Positions 1 through 6,240 of a stretch of 10,861 bases of DNA are shown piece after piece. Below the pieces are notes generated by a model that was not told the DNA's origin, did not search any database, and saw only the letters and a program-made list of their open reading frames with translations. The number at the start of each line of letters is the position of its first letter. Positions within the stretch are counted from its first letter, which is position 1. A program made the translations under genes and the position numbers. The DNA lies in assembly GCA_036009105.1 (NCBI GenBank), contig DASYMJ010000116.1, positions 1 through 10,861 of the forward strand. The letters run 5' to 3'. The stretch is from JAFAVZ01 sp036009105. Its GTDB lineage: Bacteria > Acidobacteriota > Thermoanaerobaculia > Gp7-AA8.

Positions 1-120
1 CTGCTGATGCAGGCCGGCGTCGCCGATGAGGAAGAGCGACGCCGCCGTCTGGGCGGGCGGGATGGGTGGGACGGCGGTGGGCGGCGCGCAGACGGCGAGG
101 AGAAAGAAGAGGATGTTCAT
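1..120 (-). CDS. Exported metallophosphoesterase-like protein, N-terminal fragment (cut by window edge)
   Basis: The reading frame starts at an ATG read leftward from 120 and is open to the window edge, giving 40 residues. It begins MNILFFLLAVCAPP, a short hydrophobic signal peptide, then a Pro/Ala-rich stretch, then SLFLIGDAG. A beta strand ending in GDxG early in the mature protein is how purple-acid-phosphatase/calcineurin-like metallophosphoesterases present their first metal-binding Asp (family knowledge). The start is well supported: its ATG overlaps the TGA of the upstream SDR gene in ATGA (117-120), and a GGAGG lies 7 bases upstream inside that gene. It is therefore probably the second gene of a translationally coupled pair. 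The rest of the metal-site motifs lie outside the window, so the family call rests on one motif; another secreted protein is possible. Confidence 0.6.
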   Translation of the reverse strand, partial: MNILFFLLAVCAPPTAVPPIPPAQTAASLFLIGDAGLHQQ

Positions 121-1172
121 GCCATGGCCTCCGATCCGATCTCCGGATGCGCCCTCACGAAGTCGATCAGGCGCGGCAGGTAGTCGCGCAGATGCGGCAC
201 CGGCATGGTGAGATCGCGCCGCGCATTCGTCGTGTCGTACAGCGTCGGGTGGACGAAGTAGTCGACGGCGCCGGAGGGGATGCGCATCAATCGGTACATC
301 CCCGGCACGTGATCGAGCGAGAACTTCGCCACCGCTTTCGGCAGCGGCACGCGCAGCACCTTGCGTCCCGTCGCCGCCGCGACCGCGTTGATGGTCTCAT
401 CGACCGTGAGCGGCTCGGGATCGGCCAGGTGATACGTCTTGCCGAGCGATTCGCTGCGCGCGCTCAGCGCCTCGATCGCATCGACGATGAAATTGCGCGG
501 CACGACGTTGAAGCGGTAGCGCGACGGCCGCCCCGCCACCGGCAGCACCGCGATTCGGGGCTGGCGCAGCAGCCACTGGATCACGAAGTACGGTCCGTCG
601 AATTTCTGCGTCGCGCCCGTCGTGCTGTCGCCCACCACCACCGCCGGCCGGTAGATCGTCGCCGGCAAGCCGCCGCGCATCCGCCGCCGCACTTCCACCT
701 CGGCCAGGTACTTCGTCTCCTCGTAGCAGTTGTTGAACGTCTGCCCCTTCTCCAGCTCGTCCTCCCTGAACAGGCCGGGCCAGGAGCCGCTGACGTAGCA
801 CGTCGAGACGTAGTGCACGCGCCGCAGCGCCGGCGAGGCGGCGGCGAAGTCGAGCACGTGGCGCGTCCCTTCCACGTTCACGCGCATGCCGACCGCGCGC
901 GGAACCATGAGGTCGTAGACGGCGGCGAGGTGGTAGAGCTCCGCCACCTCGCGCACCGGCTCGCGCAGCCCTAGGTTCGGCTGGGTGATGTCGCCCTCCA
1001 CGAGGCGGATGCGGCTGGCGAACGGGCTGGCCAGCATCCGCTCGGTGGCCAGCGCCGCGAACTTCGGCTGCACGATGCAGACGGCGTTCGCCTCCGGGTC
1101 GCGCCGCAGCAGGCGCGGCAACAACTCGCTGCCGAGGAAGCCGGGATAACCGGTGAAGAACAGCGTCGGCAT
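117..1172 (-). CDS. Extended SDR-family NAD(P)-dependent oxidoreductase/epimerase, 351 aa
   Basis: The protein starts MPTLFFTGYPGFLG, the TGxxGxxG nucleotide-binding loop of extended short-chain dehydrogenases (residues 7-14). Other family landmarks are VEGDIT with Asp61, YHLAAVYDL (80-88), VNVEGTRHVL (99-107), HYVSTCYVSG (120-129, with the Ser/Thr of the active site) and the catalytic YxxxK as Tyr150/Lys154 in CYEETKYLAE. The stretch YRPAVVVGDSTTG (174-186) and the GDITQPNLGL segment resemble the thioester-reductase/male-sterility branch (NAD_binding_4) more than sugar epimerases. The likely role is cytoplasmic reduction or epimerisation of a lipid- or carrier-linked substrate, which is inference. 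The start at 1172 was chosen because the glycine loop must lie near the N terminus; upstream in-frame sequence is low-complexity and overlaps the divergent phosphatase gene. The stop overlaps the start of the next minus-strand gene by 4 bases. Confidence 0.88.
   Translation of the reverse strand: MPTLFFTGYPGFLGSELLPRLLRRDPEANAVCIVQPKFAALATERMLASPFASRIRLVEGDITQPNLGLREPVREVAELYHLAAVYDLMVPRAVGMRVNVEGTRHVLDFAAASPALRRVHYVSTCYVSGSWPGLFREDELEKGQTFNNCYEETKYLAEVEVRRRMRGGLPATIYRPAVVVGDSTTGATQKFDGPYFVIQWLLRQPRIAVLPVAGRPSRYRFNVVPRNFIVDAIEALSARSESLGKTYHLADPEPLTVDETINAVAAATGRKVLRVPLPKAVAKFSLDHVPGMYRLMRIPSGAVDYFVHPTLYDTTNARRDLTMPVPHLRDYLPRLIDFVRAHPEIGSEAMA
128..132 (-). promoter_or_regulatory. Shine-Dalgarno site for the metallophosphoesterase-like gene
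   Basis: CCTCC on the plus strand reads GGAGG on the minus strand, 7 bases before the ATG at 120 and inside the last codons of the SDR gene. It supports reinitiation or coupled translation at the ATGA overlap and fixes the start of the edge-truncated gene. Confidence 0.65.
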
Positions 1173-1180
1173 TGCCGCGA

Positions 1181-1207
1181 TTGTACGCAACCCCGCTCCG
1201 TTACACT
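1181..1207 (+). promoter_or_regulatory. Weak candidate promoter for the PP2C phosphatase gene
   Basis: In the 48-base divergent gap, TTGTAC (1181-1186) and TACACT (1202-1207) resemble -35 and -10 boxes, but the spacer is only 15 bases, shorter than the usual 16-18. TACACT ends 13 bases before the ATG, which would leave a very short leader, and no Shine-Dalgarno is visible there. Tentative. Confidence 0.25.
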
Positions 1208-1220
1208 CGTAAGCCTCACG

Positions 1221-2405
1221 ATGAGCAGCGTTCGGCGCACGTACGGGTGGCGGTCCTGGAGCGATGTGGGGCGCGAGTCGGTGATCGCGATCGCCATCGG
1301 TTTCGCCATCACCGCCATCGAGAGCGGCGGCATGGGGCATCCCCAGCCGCCGCGCACCTACCTCCGCAACGCCATCCTCGGCCTGGGCATCCTGCTCGTG
1401 GCCCGCCTGCTGGAGACGATGCTCAGCTGGGCCATCGAGCAGAGCCGCATCGCCATCGTCTTCCGCACGCTGATCTACATGGTCGGCGGCTGGATCGGCT
1501 ACTTCGCGGCGCTGACCATCGTCGGCGCGCTGTTCGGCTACGGCGACGACGACTTCGCTTACGGCTCCTATCACTTTGCCTACACGATCGGCGTCGCCGC
1601 GGTGGCGTCGATCGTGATGGGGCTGATCCTTCATCACAACCGCAAGCGCAACGACCGCCTGGTGTCGACCATGGCGCGCCTCAAGGAGCACGAGTTCGCG
1701 GAGAAGGAGCTGGAGATCGCGCGCGCCGTGCAGCAGCGCCTCCTGCCGCCGGCGGAGATCGAGCGCGACGGCTATCGCATCACGGCGCGCACGCATGGCG
1801 CGCACATCGTGGCCGGCGATTTCTATGATGTGGTGCGCCTCGCCGATGGCTGCGTCGCCATCGCCGCGGCGGATGTCTCCGGCAAAGGCATCGCGGCCAG
1901 CCTGATCATGGCCACCTGCAAGGCCATGCTGCCGTTCCTGGCCACCACCGGCAGCGCGGCGGAGGTGATGAGCGCGCTGAATCAGAGCCTGTGCGAGCAG
2001 CTGCAGCGCCGCGAGTTCGTGGCCATGCTCTTCGCGCGCTTCGATCCCGCCACCGGTTCGGCCGAGGTGGTGAACGCCGGAATGCCCGATCCGTTTCTGC
2101 TGCGCGCGAACGGCACGCTGGAGACCCTCGACTTCCGCGGCGACCGGTTTCCCCTCGGCGCCCGGAAGATGAGCGCCTACGCGGCGACGTCCATCCGCCT
2201 CGCTCCCGGCGATCGCCTGCTCGCGTTCTCCGACGGTTTGCCGGAGGCGATTCTCGACGAGGCGCCGGTCGGCTACGAACGGGTGGAAGCGCTGGCCCGG
2301 CAGGCGCGCGACGTGGACGGCTTCGTCGATGCGCTGCGCGCCATCCCCGGCATCCGCATCGACGACGACCTGACCGTATTGATGCTGGAGCGGACTATTT
2401 CTTAG
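1221..2405 (+). CDS. Membrane-anchored SpoIIE/RsbU-type PP2C serine phosphatase, 394 aa
   Basis: The N-terminal 140 residues contain four hydrophobic segments (about 18-33, 47-67, 80-105 and 118-138). A basic, helical linker follows (HHNRKRNDRL to EFAEKELEIARAVQQRLLPP, 138-177), the typical lead-in to RsbU-like phosphatase domains. The catalytic domain (about 178-394) keeps its metal-binding motifs: GDFYD (199-203), DVSGKG (218-223), SDGLPEA (337-343) and the terminal DDDLTVL (381-387). Such enzymes dephosphorylate phosphoserine on anti-anti-sigma (STAS) proteins in partner-switching pathways, with the membrane part sensing an input; that is family knowledge. No anti-sigma kinase or STAS gene lies in this window, so the partner is unknown. 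The start keeps the first helix in the protein, but no clear ribosome site precedes it. The 3' end overlaps the convergent small membrane-protein gene by 11 bases. Confidence 0.9.
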   Translation: MSSVRRTYGWRSWSDVGRESVIAIAIGFAITAIESGGMGHPQPPRTYLRNAILGLGILLVARLLETMLSWAIEQSRIAIVFRTLIYMVGGWIGYFAALTIVGALFGYGDDDFAYGSYHFAYTIGVAAVASIVMGLILHHNRKRNDRLVSTMARLKEHEFAEKELEIARAVQQRLLPPAEIERDGYRITARTHGAHIVAGDFYDVVRLADGCVAIAAADVSGKGIAASLIMATCKAMLPFLATTGSAAEVMSALNQSLCEQLQRREFVAMLFARFDPATGSAEVVNAGMPDPFLLRANGTLETLDFRGDRFPLGARKMSAYAATSIRLAPGDRLLAFSDGLPEAILDEAPVGYERVEALARQARDVDGFVDALRAIPGIRIDDDLTVLMLERTIS

Positions 2406-2622
2406 CCGCGCCGCGGGCGATCAGCCCCAGGCCGAGGACGAGGGCCGCCGCGCCGGCGGTGACGAAGGCGCGGTTCGCCTTGGCGTTCCTCTTTGCTTTT
2501 TTGTCGATCGTATTGAGCGCCTTCTGCACGCGCGGCGCCTCGACCAGTTTGGTCAGGGCCCAGACGACCACGGGAGCGGCCAGCTCCACGACGATCTTTG
2601 CGGTAGATGCTTTCTTGTCCAT
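2395..2622 (-). CDS. Small two-helix membrane protein, 75 aa, unknown function
   Basis: The protein begins MDKKASTAKIVVEL. It has two hydrophobic stretches, about 10-27 (IVVELAAPVVVWALTKLV) and 53-70 (FVTAGAAALVLGLGLIA), separated by a strongly basic stretch with six Lys and two Arg between residues 41 and 51. It ends GAAKK. By the positive-inside rule the basic loop and tail would face the cytoplasm, though a hairpin with both ends and the loop basic is ambiguous. I recognise no family. Support is the amphipathic composition expected of a real membrane protein, the stop codon coinciding with the end of the convergent phosphatase gene (11-base overlap), and the divergent small gene 48 bases upstream. 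No Shine-Dalgarno is evident. ATG at 2622 is the first in-frame start after a run of non-protein-like sequence. Confidence 0.6.
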   Translation of the reverse strand: MDKKASTAKIVVELAAPVVVWALTKLVEAPRVQKALNTIDKKAKRNAKANRAFVTAGAAALVLGLGLIARGAAKK

Positions 2623-2670
2623 GATGAGTTTGCTGTAGCAATTGGCACGCCGCCTGCCCTTCTGCAGGGC

Positions 2671-2889
2671 ATGACAGGAATGTTGATCGGCCTCATCGCC
2701 ATCGTGGTCGGCCTGAGCGCGATCTTCGCCATCTGGGCGCGCTGGCGCCGCCAGATGGGCGGCGGCTTCGGCCCCACCGAGCTCTCCGACGGCAGCATGA
2801 CGACGACACCCACCGGCTACCCGGAAGAGATGCACGGCAACGCGAAGAAGATCGGCCCCACGGACAACAACGCGGCGGATTACAAGTAG
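2671..2889 (+). CDS. Small single-helix membrane protein, 72 aa, unknown function
   Basis: The protein starts MTGMLIGLIAIVVGLSAIF. Residues 4-22 form one hydrophobic helix followed by ARWRRQM, a positive stop-transfer cluster suggesting an outside N terminus and a cytoplasmic tail of about 45 residues. The tail is rich in Gly, Thr, Pro and Asn (GGGFGPTELSDGS, TTTPTGYPEE) and looks disordered. I recognise no family. It is divergent from the 75-aa membrane gene (48-base gap) and ends 2 bases before the stop of the convergent ABM-domain gene, so it fills the interval neatly. The second Met (2680) is an alternative start; neither has a strong ribosome site. Confidence 0.55.
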   Translation: MTGMLIGLIAIVVGLSAIFAIWARWRRQMGGGFGPTELSDGSMTTTPTGYPEEMHGNAKKIGPTDNNAADYK

Positions 2890-2891
2890 GG

Positions 2892-3272
2892 CTACCGCCG
2901 CGCCGCCATCCGCACCGTGTAATGCCGCACGGTGGGCTCCAGCTCCAGCAGATACTCCGCGTCGCGCGGGAGGTGGTGGGTCTTTTCCACGTCGGCGCCG
3001 GCGAAGGCGTGGATCGCCTCCAGGGAGTCCCAGTAGCTGATCACGATGAAGTCCGTGACGCCGGCGCGGCTGCTGGTGAGGACGTCCACGCCGCGGTTGC
3101 CGGGCGTCGCCTCGATCTTGTGCACGCCGGTGAGGAGATAGTCGTAATACTCGGCGGCTTTCGCGTCCGGGACGCGGCCGTGCCAAAGGCGGGCTATGCG
3201 GCCCTGTTGGGATGAATGAAAGGTCGAGCAGGCGACGAAGGCGAGGCAGGCAACCACGAAGATTCTGCGCAT
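2892..3272 (-). CDS. Probable lipoprotein with antibiotic-biosynthesis-monooxygenase (ABM) fold, 126 aa
   Basis: The N terminus MRRIFVVACLAFVACSTFHSS is a signal peptide with a lipobox-like end (FVAC, Cys15), so the mature protein may be lipid-anchored in the envelope. The remainder (about 24-122) matches the dimeric alpha/beta ABM/YdhR-like fold: GRIARLWHGRVP (first strand), AAEYYDYLLTGVHKIEATPG (helix), a middle strand pair, FIVISYWDSLEAIHAFAG (the conserved strand and W-D-S-x-E-A-I helix) and a terminal LELEPTVRHYTV strand. Members include small monooxygenases and stress-induced proteins with no known reaction, so the biochemical role is open. The ATG at 3272 starts the signal peptide directly; no good Shine-Dalgarno is seen. 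An export signal on an ABM domain is less common than a cytoplasmic location. Confidence 0.75.
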   Translation of the reverse strand: MRRIFVVACLAFVACSTFHSSQQGRIARLWHGRVPDAKAAEYYDYLLTGVHKIEATPGNRGVDVLTSSRAGVTDFIVISYWDSLEAIHAFAGADVEKTHHLPRDAEYLLELEPTVRHYTVRMAARR

Positions 3273-3294
3273 GACCGCGCATGATGCCGGAAGG

Positions 3295-3329
3295 CGCCCC
3301 TCACCGCGCAAGCGATGCGATGAGGGGCG
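3295..3329 (-). terminator. Stem-loop after the 269-aa secreted-protein gene
   Basis: CGCCCCTCA (3295-3303) and TGAGGGGCG (3321-3329) form a perfect 9-bp stem with a 17-base loop, starting 8 bases beyond the stop of the minus-strand gene ending at 3338. A T-run is absent on the minus strand, so it is not a canonical intrinsic terminator; it may terminate weakly or protect the 3' end. It also sits just upstream of the ABM-lipoprotein start. Confidence 0.5.
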
Positions 3330-3337
3330 AATGGCGC

Positions 3338-4147
3338 TCACGGCTGGACGAAGCCGAGCATGGACCAGGCGTCGCCCGTCACGTTGTCGACGGACGAGCC
3401 ATAGGCTGTCCACTTCGCGGCCTGCGGCGTGCTGGTATTGAGCACGGCGACCTGCAGGTTCACGTGCGCGGTGTTCGGGGCCGGCACCTGGAGCAGCGAC
3501 ATCGGAGGCACCGTCACGTTGAGCACGTCCGGGCCCTGACCGCCGGCCGTGCCGACGAACGTCACCGAGAACGTCTGCGCGGTCGTCTCCAGATTCACGA
3601 TGCCGACGTTCATGCGGTAGCGCTCATCGTGCTTGAGGCCGACGATCACCAGGCGGAGGTTGTCCACCGCCGTCAGGGGGAGGGTGTCGAACGACTGGGA
3701 CACGGTGCCGGCATCCGAGTTCGGCACGTTGGAGTAGATGCGCGCGGTGGCGTGCAGCTTCGCCGAGAGATCGAGGTTGCCGAGCTCGGTCACGGCCTGG
3801 ACCATGACCGCCCCGAGGCCCGTCTGCAGCAGGTAATTGCCGACGAAATCCTCCGAGGCGATGGCCGAGCGCGCCTGCAGCGTCAGCTCGCGCGGCGCGA
3901 TGGCCGTGCCGCTGGAGCCCGAGGGCAGCCAGAACAGGCGGATGCGCTGCGCGTGATCGGCGTAGTTGAAGAGCGTGATGTCGGAGCGGAAGAAGACGCC
4001 GTTGGCGCCGGCCACCGCGCCGGCGGCGGGGATGAGCAACTGCGTCGCGCCGCCGTTCGGAACGACCTGGTTATGGGGCTGTGCGGCGGGCCCGGCGAAC
4101 GCCGCTGTCGCACCCAGCATCAGTAGTGCGAAGAGAAACCGTTTCAT
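3338..4147 (-). CDS. Secreted protein of unknown function, 269 aa, beta-rich
   Basis: The protein starts MKRFLFALLMLGATAAFAGPA, a classic Sec signal peptide with an AFA cleavage site near residue 18. The mature part is rich in alternating hydrophobic and polar strands: VFFRSDITLFNYADHAQRIRL, VDNLRLVIVGLKHDERYRMNVGIVNL, AQTFSVTFVGTAG, VLNVTVPPMSLLQVPAP, and a C-terminal WTAYGSSVDNVTGDAWSML. This suggests one or two Ig-like beta sandwiches. No catalytic motif or cysteine pair is apparent, and I recognise no named family. A strong AAGGAGG lies 11 bases upstream, implying good expression. Its 5' end is head to head with the exported amidohydrolase, and a 9-bp stem-loop follows the stop. Confidence 0.85.
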   Translation of the reverse strand: MKRFLFALLMLGATAAFAGPAAQPHNQVVPNGGATQLLIPAAGAVAGANGVFFRSDITLFNYADHAQRIRLFWLPSGSSGTAIAPRELTLQARSAIASEDFVGNYLLQTGLGAVMVQAVTELGNLDLSAKLHATARIYSNVPNSDAGTVSQSFDTLPLTAVDNLRLVIVGLKHDERYRMNVGIVNLETTAQTFSVTFVGTAGGQGPDVLNVTVPPMSLLQVPAPNTAHVNLQVAVLNTSTPQAAKWTAYGSSVDNVTGDAWSMLGFVQP

Positions 4148-4158
4148 GATTTTCAAAT

Positions 4159-4165
4159 CCTCCTT
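4159..4165 (-). promoter_or_regulatory. Strong Shine-Dalgarno for the 269-aa secreted protein
   Basis: CCTCCTT on the plus strand reads AAGGAGG on the minus strand, 11 bases before the ATG at 4147. It is among the best ribosome sites in the window and fixes this start. Confidence 0.75.
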
Positions 4166-4178
4166 AGACTTCGTTTCC

Positions 4179-5390
4179 ATGCGACCTATGTACGGAGCCA
4201 CCATGTTTTCCGTCGCCCTGGCGACGTCCGCGATGGCCGATCCCATCTCCATCCGCGCCGCGCGCGTGCTCGACGGGCGCGGCAACGTGATGCAGCACGC
4301 GGCGGTCATCGTCGATGCCGGAAAAATCGTGCGCATCGACCCCAACCCGAAGCGCGCCGACATCGACTTGGGCGACCGCACGCTGATGCCGGGCGGCATC
4401 GACACGCACGTCCACATCGGCTGGCACTTCGATGCGAAGGACGGCCGCTCCCACGTCGACGAGACCGACCGCGGCGAGAGCGCGGAGGAGGGCGTGCTGT
4501 ACGCGGCGGAGAACGGGTGGCGGACGCTGATGGGCGGCATCACCACGGTGCAATCGCTCGGCGCGCCGGTGGACAAGCCGCTGCGCGACGCCATCGCGCG
4601 CGGCACCTTGCCCGGCCCGCGCATCCTCACCGCCATCGAGCCGATCCTCGACCCGAAGCTCACGCCGGAGCAGCTGCGCGAGGCGGTGCGCAAGCTCGCC
4701 GGCGAGGGGGCGGATGTGGTGAAGGTGTTCGCCTCCCAGAGCATCCGCACCGGCGGCGCGCCGACCCTGACCCAGGAGCAGCTCGACGCCATCTGCAGCG
4801 AGGCAAAAGCGCACGGGCTGCGCGTGGCCGTGCATGCGCACGGGCCGGAGAGCATCCGCCGCGCGGTGCTGGCCGGCTGCACGTCGATCGAGCACGGCGC
4901 GCTGGCCGACCAGGCGGCGCTCGACCTCATGGCCGGGCATGGCACGTGGTTCGATCCGCAGATCGACCTCATCTTCCGCAACTACTTCGAGAACAAAGAG
5001 CACTTCCTGGACGGCAAGTACTACACGGAGGAAGGCTTCAAGGCGATGGAAGAGGCGCTGCCGAAGGCGCTGCACATGTTCCAGCTGGCGCTGCAGACGC
5101 CGAAGCTGAAGATCGTCTTCGGCACGGACGCCCTGGCCGGCGCGCACGGCCGCAACTTCCAGGAGCTGGAGTCGCGGGTGAGAAAAGGGGGACAGGCGCC
5201 GATGGCGGCCATCGTCTCCGCCACCTCCCTCGCCGCCGAGTCGCTCGGCCTGGGCGACCGCATCGGCAGCCTCGCCCCCGGCTACGAGGCGGACCTCATC
5301 GCCGTGGACGGCGACCCGTTGCGCGACATCGCCGCGATGGAGCACGTGTCGTTCGTGATGAAGAGCGGACGCGTGGTGAGGAAACCGTAG
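4179..5390 (+). CDS. Exported metal-dependent amidohydrolase, 403 aa
   Basis: The mature part is a complete amidohydrolase. It has an N-terminal beta-sandwich segment (ISIRAARVLDGRGNV), then the first metal-binding HxH in GGIDTHVHIG (His77, His79), a carboxylated-Lys candidate in ADVVKVFAS (Lys182), His219 in VAVHAHG, His239 in SIEHG, and the catalytic Asp317 in FGTDA. The closing beta part carries LAPGYEADLIAVDGDPL. This set defines a binuclear metal hydrolase of the imidazolonepropionase-like/prolidase branch that cleaves C-N bonds, often in dipeptides; the substrate is not deducible. With the ATG at 4179 the protein begins MRPMYGATMFSVALATSAMA followed by DPIS, a short signal peptide with an AMA cleavage site, pointing to the periplasm. 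ATG 4203 has a better ribosome site (GGAG 5 bases upstream) but loses the charged N-region; ATG 4146 is also in frame. The exact start is uncertain. Confidence 0.88.
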   Translation: MRPMYGATMFSVALATSAMADPISIRAARVLDGRGNVMQHAAVIVDAGKIVRIDPNPKRADIDLGDRTLMPGGIDTHVHIGWHFDAKDGRSHVDETDRGESAEEGVLYAAENGWRTLMGGITTVQSLGAPVDKPLRDAIARGTLPGPRILTAIEPILDPKLTPEQLREAVRKLAGEGADVVKVFASQSIRTGGAPTLTQEQLDAICSEAKAHGLRVAVHAHGPESIRRAVLAGCTSIEHGALADQAALDLMAGHGTWFDPQIDLIFRNYFENKEHFLDGKYYTEEGFKAMEEALPKALHMFQLALQTPKLKIVFGTDALAGAHGRNFQELESRVRKGGQAPMAAIVSATSLAAESLGLGDRIGSLAPGYEADLIAVDGDPLRDIAAMEHVSFVMKSGRVVRKP

Positions 5391-5394
5391 TGGC

Positions 5395-5464
5395 CAGTGA
5401 TCAGTTGTCGGTTGTCGGTAGAAAACAGGCCTACTGACAACCGATAACCGACAACTGACAACTC
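5395..5464. repeat. Inverted array of degenerate 7-base units, copy 1
   Basis: The left half is built from units of the type AGTTGTC/GGTTGTC and the right half from GACAACC/GATAACC/GACAACT, the reverse complements. The arms 5411-5421 and 5431-5441 pair over 11 bases (one G-T) around a 9-base loop. The right arm 5431-5464 is identical at 33 of 34 positions to 9546-9579. It lies between the amidohydrolase stop and the F420-reductase-like gene. A dispersed repeat family is likely; the function (3' end hairpin or mobile element) is unknown. Confidence 0.85.
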
Positions 5465-5484
5465 GCGAGCGATATCATCGCGAG
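5462..5484. promoter_or_regulatory. Palindrome overlapping a candidate -10 box upstream of the F420-reductase-like gene
   Basis: CTCGCGA (5462-5468) and TCGCGAG (5478-5484) are exact inverted arms around a 9-base centre containing GATATC. TATCAT (5473-5478) could be a -10 element. The right arm ends 2 bases before the ATG at 5487, so the site could be an operator or an RNA hairpin near the start codon. A -35 box is not clear. Confidence 0.4.
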
Positions 5485-5486
5485 CC

Positions 5487-6134
5487 ATGCACATCATCAA
5501 AGTCGGCATCCTCGGATCGGGCGACGTGGGCAAGGCGCTGGCGCGCGGTTTCCTCGGCCTCGGACATGAAGTGCGCATCGGCTCGCGGGAGCCGGAGAAG
5601 TTGCGCGAGTGGGCCGCGGCGGCCGGCGAGCGCGCGTCGAGCGGCACGTTCGCCGAGACGGCGGAGTTCGGCGACGTCATCGTGCTGGCCACCCTCGGCA
5701 CGGGGACGGAGAGCGCGGTCGACCTGGCCGGCCAGCAGCACTTCGACGGCAAGGTCGTCATCGACGCCACCAACCCGCTCGACTTCAGCGCCGGCATGCC
5801 TCCCCGCCTCTTCGTCGGCCACACCGACTCCCTCGGCGAGCGGATGCAGCGCCGGCTGCCCAAGGCGCGCGTGGTGAAGGCCTTCAACACCGTCGGCAAC
5901 GCGCTGATGGTGAATCCCGACCTGGCCGGCGGCCCGCCGGACATGTTCATCGCCGGCGACGACGAGGACGCGAAAAAGATCGTCTCGCAGATCTGCCATC
6001 ACTTCGGGTGGGGCGTGGCCGACATCGGCGGCATCGAAGGCTCCCGCCACCTGGAGCCGATGTGCATGGTGTGGGTGCTGTACGGCGCGAAGACGGGCGG
6101 GTGGTCGCACGCGTTCAAGCTGCTGAAGAAGTAG
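5487..6134 (+). CDS. NADPH-dependent F420 reductase-like protein (COG2085 type), 215 aa
   Basis: The protein starts MHIIKVGILGSGDVGKALA, a Rossmann loop GxGxxG (Gly10, Gly12, Gly15). IGSREPEKLR (31-40) follows; its Ser-Arg after the second strand fits binding of the NADP 2'-phosphate in F420:NADP oxidoreductases. Further family landmarks are DVIVLATLGTG, VVIDATNPLDF, VKAFNTVGNALMVNP (an F-N-T-V-G motif characteristic of this group) and DDEDAKKIVSQICHHFGWGVADIGGIEGSRHLEPMCMVWV. Full-length members have about 210-230 residues, so this is complete. Members move hydride between NADPH and coenzyme F420 in the cytoplasm, but many bacterial relatives lack demonstrated F420 use, so the substrate is inference. 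It sits alone between two heptad repeat arrays; no F420-biosynthesis gene is in the window. Confidence 0.85.
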   Translation: MHIIKVGILGSGDVGKALARGFLGLGHEVRIGSREPEKLREWAAAAGERASSGTFAETAEFGDVIVLATLGTGTESAVDLAGQQHFDGKVVIDATNPLDFSAGMPPRLFVGHTDSLGERMQRRLPKARVVKAFNTVGNALMVNPDLAGGPPDMFIAGDDEDAKKIVSQICHHFGWGVADIGGIEGSRHLEPMCMVWVLYGAKTGGWSHAFKLLKK

Positions 6135-6223
6135 CGATCGGCGAGCAGCGGGCAGGAGAGACGGCGCTCTCGATCTGCAGTGGCTCCATTCTCCCGATCG
6201 CTGCTCGCCGATCGCTGATCGCT
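6133..6223. repeat. Long inverted repeat with heptad units, distinct sequence family
   Basis: AGCGATCGGCGAGCAGCG (6133-6150) is the exact reverse complement of 6199-6216, an 18-bp stem with a 48-base centre. The right side is made of 7-base units: GATCGCT, GCTCGCC, GATCGCT, GATCGCT (6196-6223). The left arm begins within the stop codon of the F420-reductase-like gene, so it may act as a 3' hairpin or bidirectional terminator. The architecture matches the other heptad arrays in the window, but the heptamer is unrelated. Confidence 0.8.
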
Positions 6224-6234
6224 TCACGCCGGCG

Positions 6235-6240
6235 TAGAAT
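6235..6240 (+). promoter_or_regulatory. Candidate -10 box for the protease-barrel gene
   Basis: TAGAAT matches the sigma-70 -10 consensus at five of six positions and lies just after the inverted repeat in otherwise GC-rich DNA. No convincing -35 is seen at 17-18 bases upstream. If used, the mRNA would have a leader of about 160 bases. Confidence 0.4.

Noticed and set aside
66..974. Long plus-strand open frame opposite the SDR gene
   Set aside because: Arg/His-rich translation with no domain logic; it is the antisense shadow of a clear SDR coding sequence.
1173..1805. N-terminal extension of the SDR frame
   Set aside because: Low-complexity Ala/Arg/His/Asp sequence that is antisense to the phosphatase gene; the TGxxGxxG loop must be N-terminal, so the start is 1172.
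3281..4126. Plus-strand open frame opposite the secreted 269-aa gene
   Set aside because: Arg/His/Gly-rich shadow; the minus strand has the signal peptide and AAGGAGG.
4164..5345. Minus-strand open frame opposite the amidohydrolase
   Set aside because: Composition of an antisense shadow; the plus strand carries all metal ligands of the amidohydrolase.
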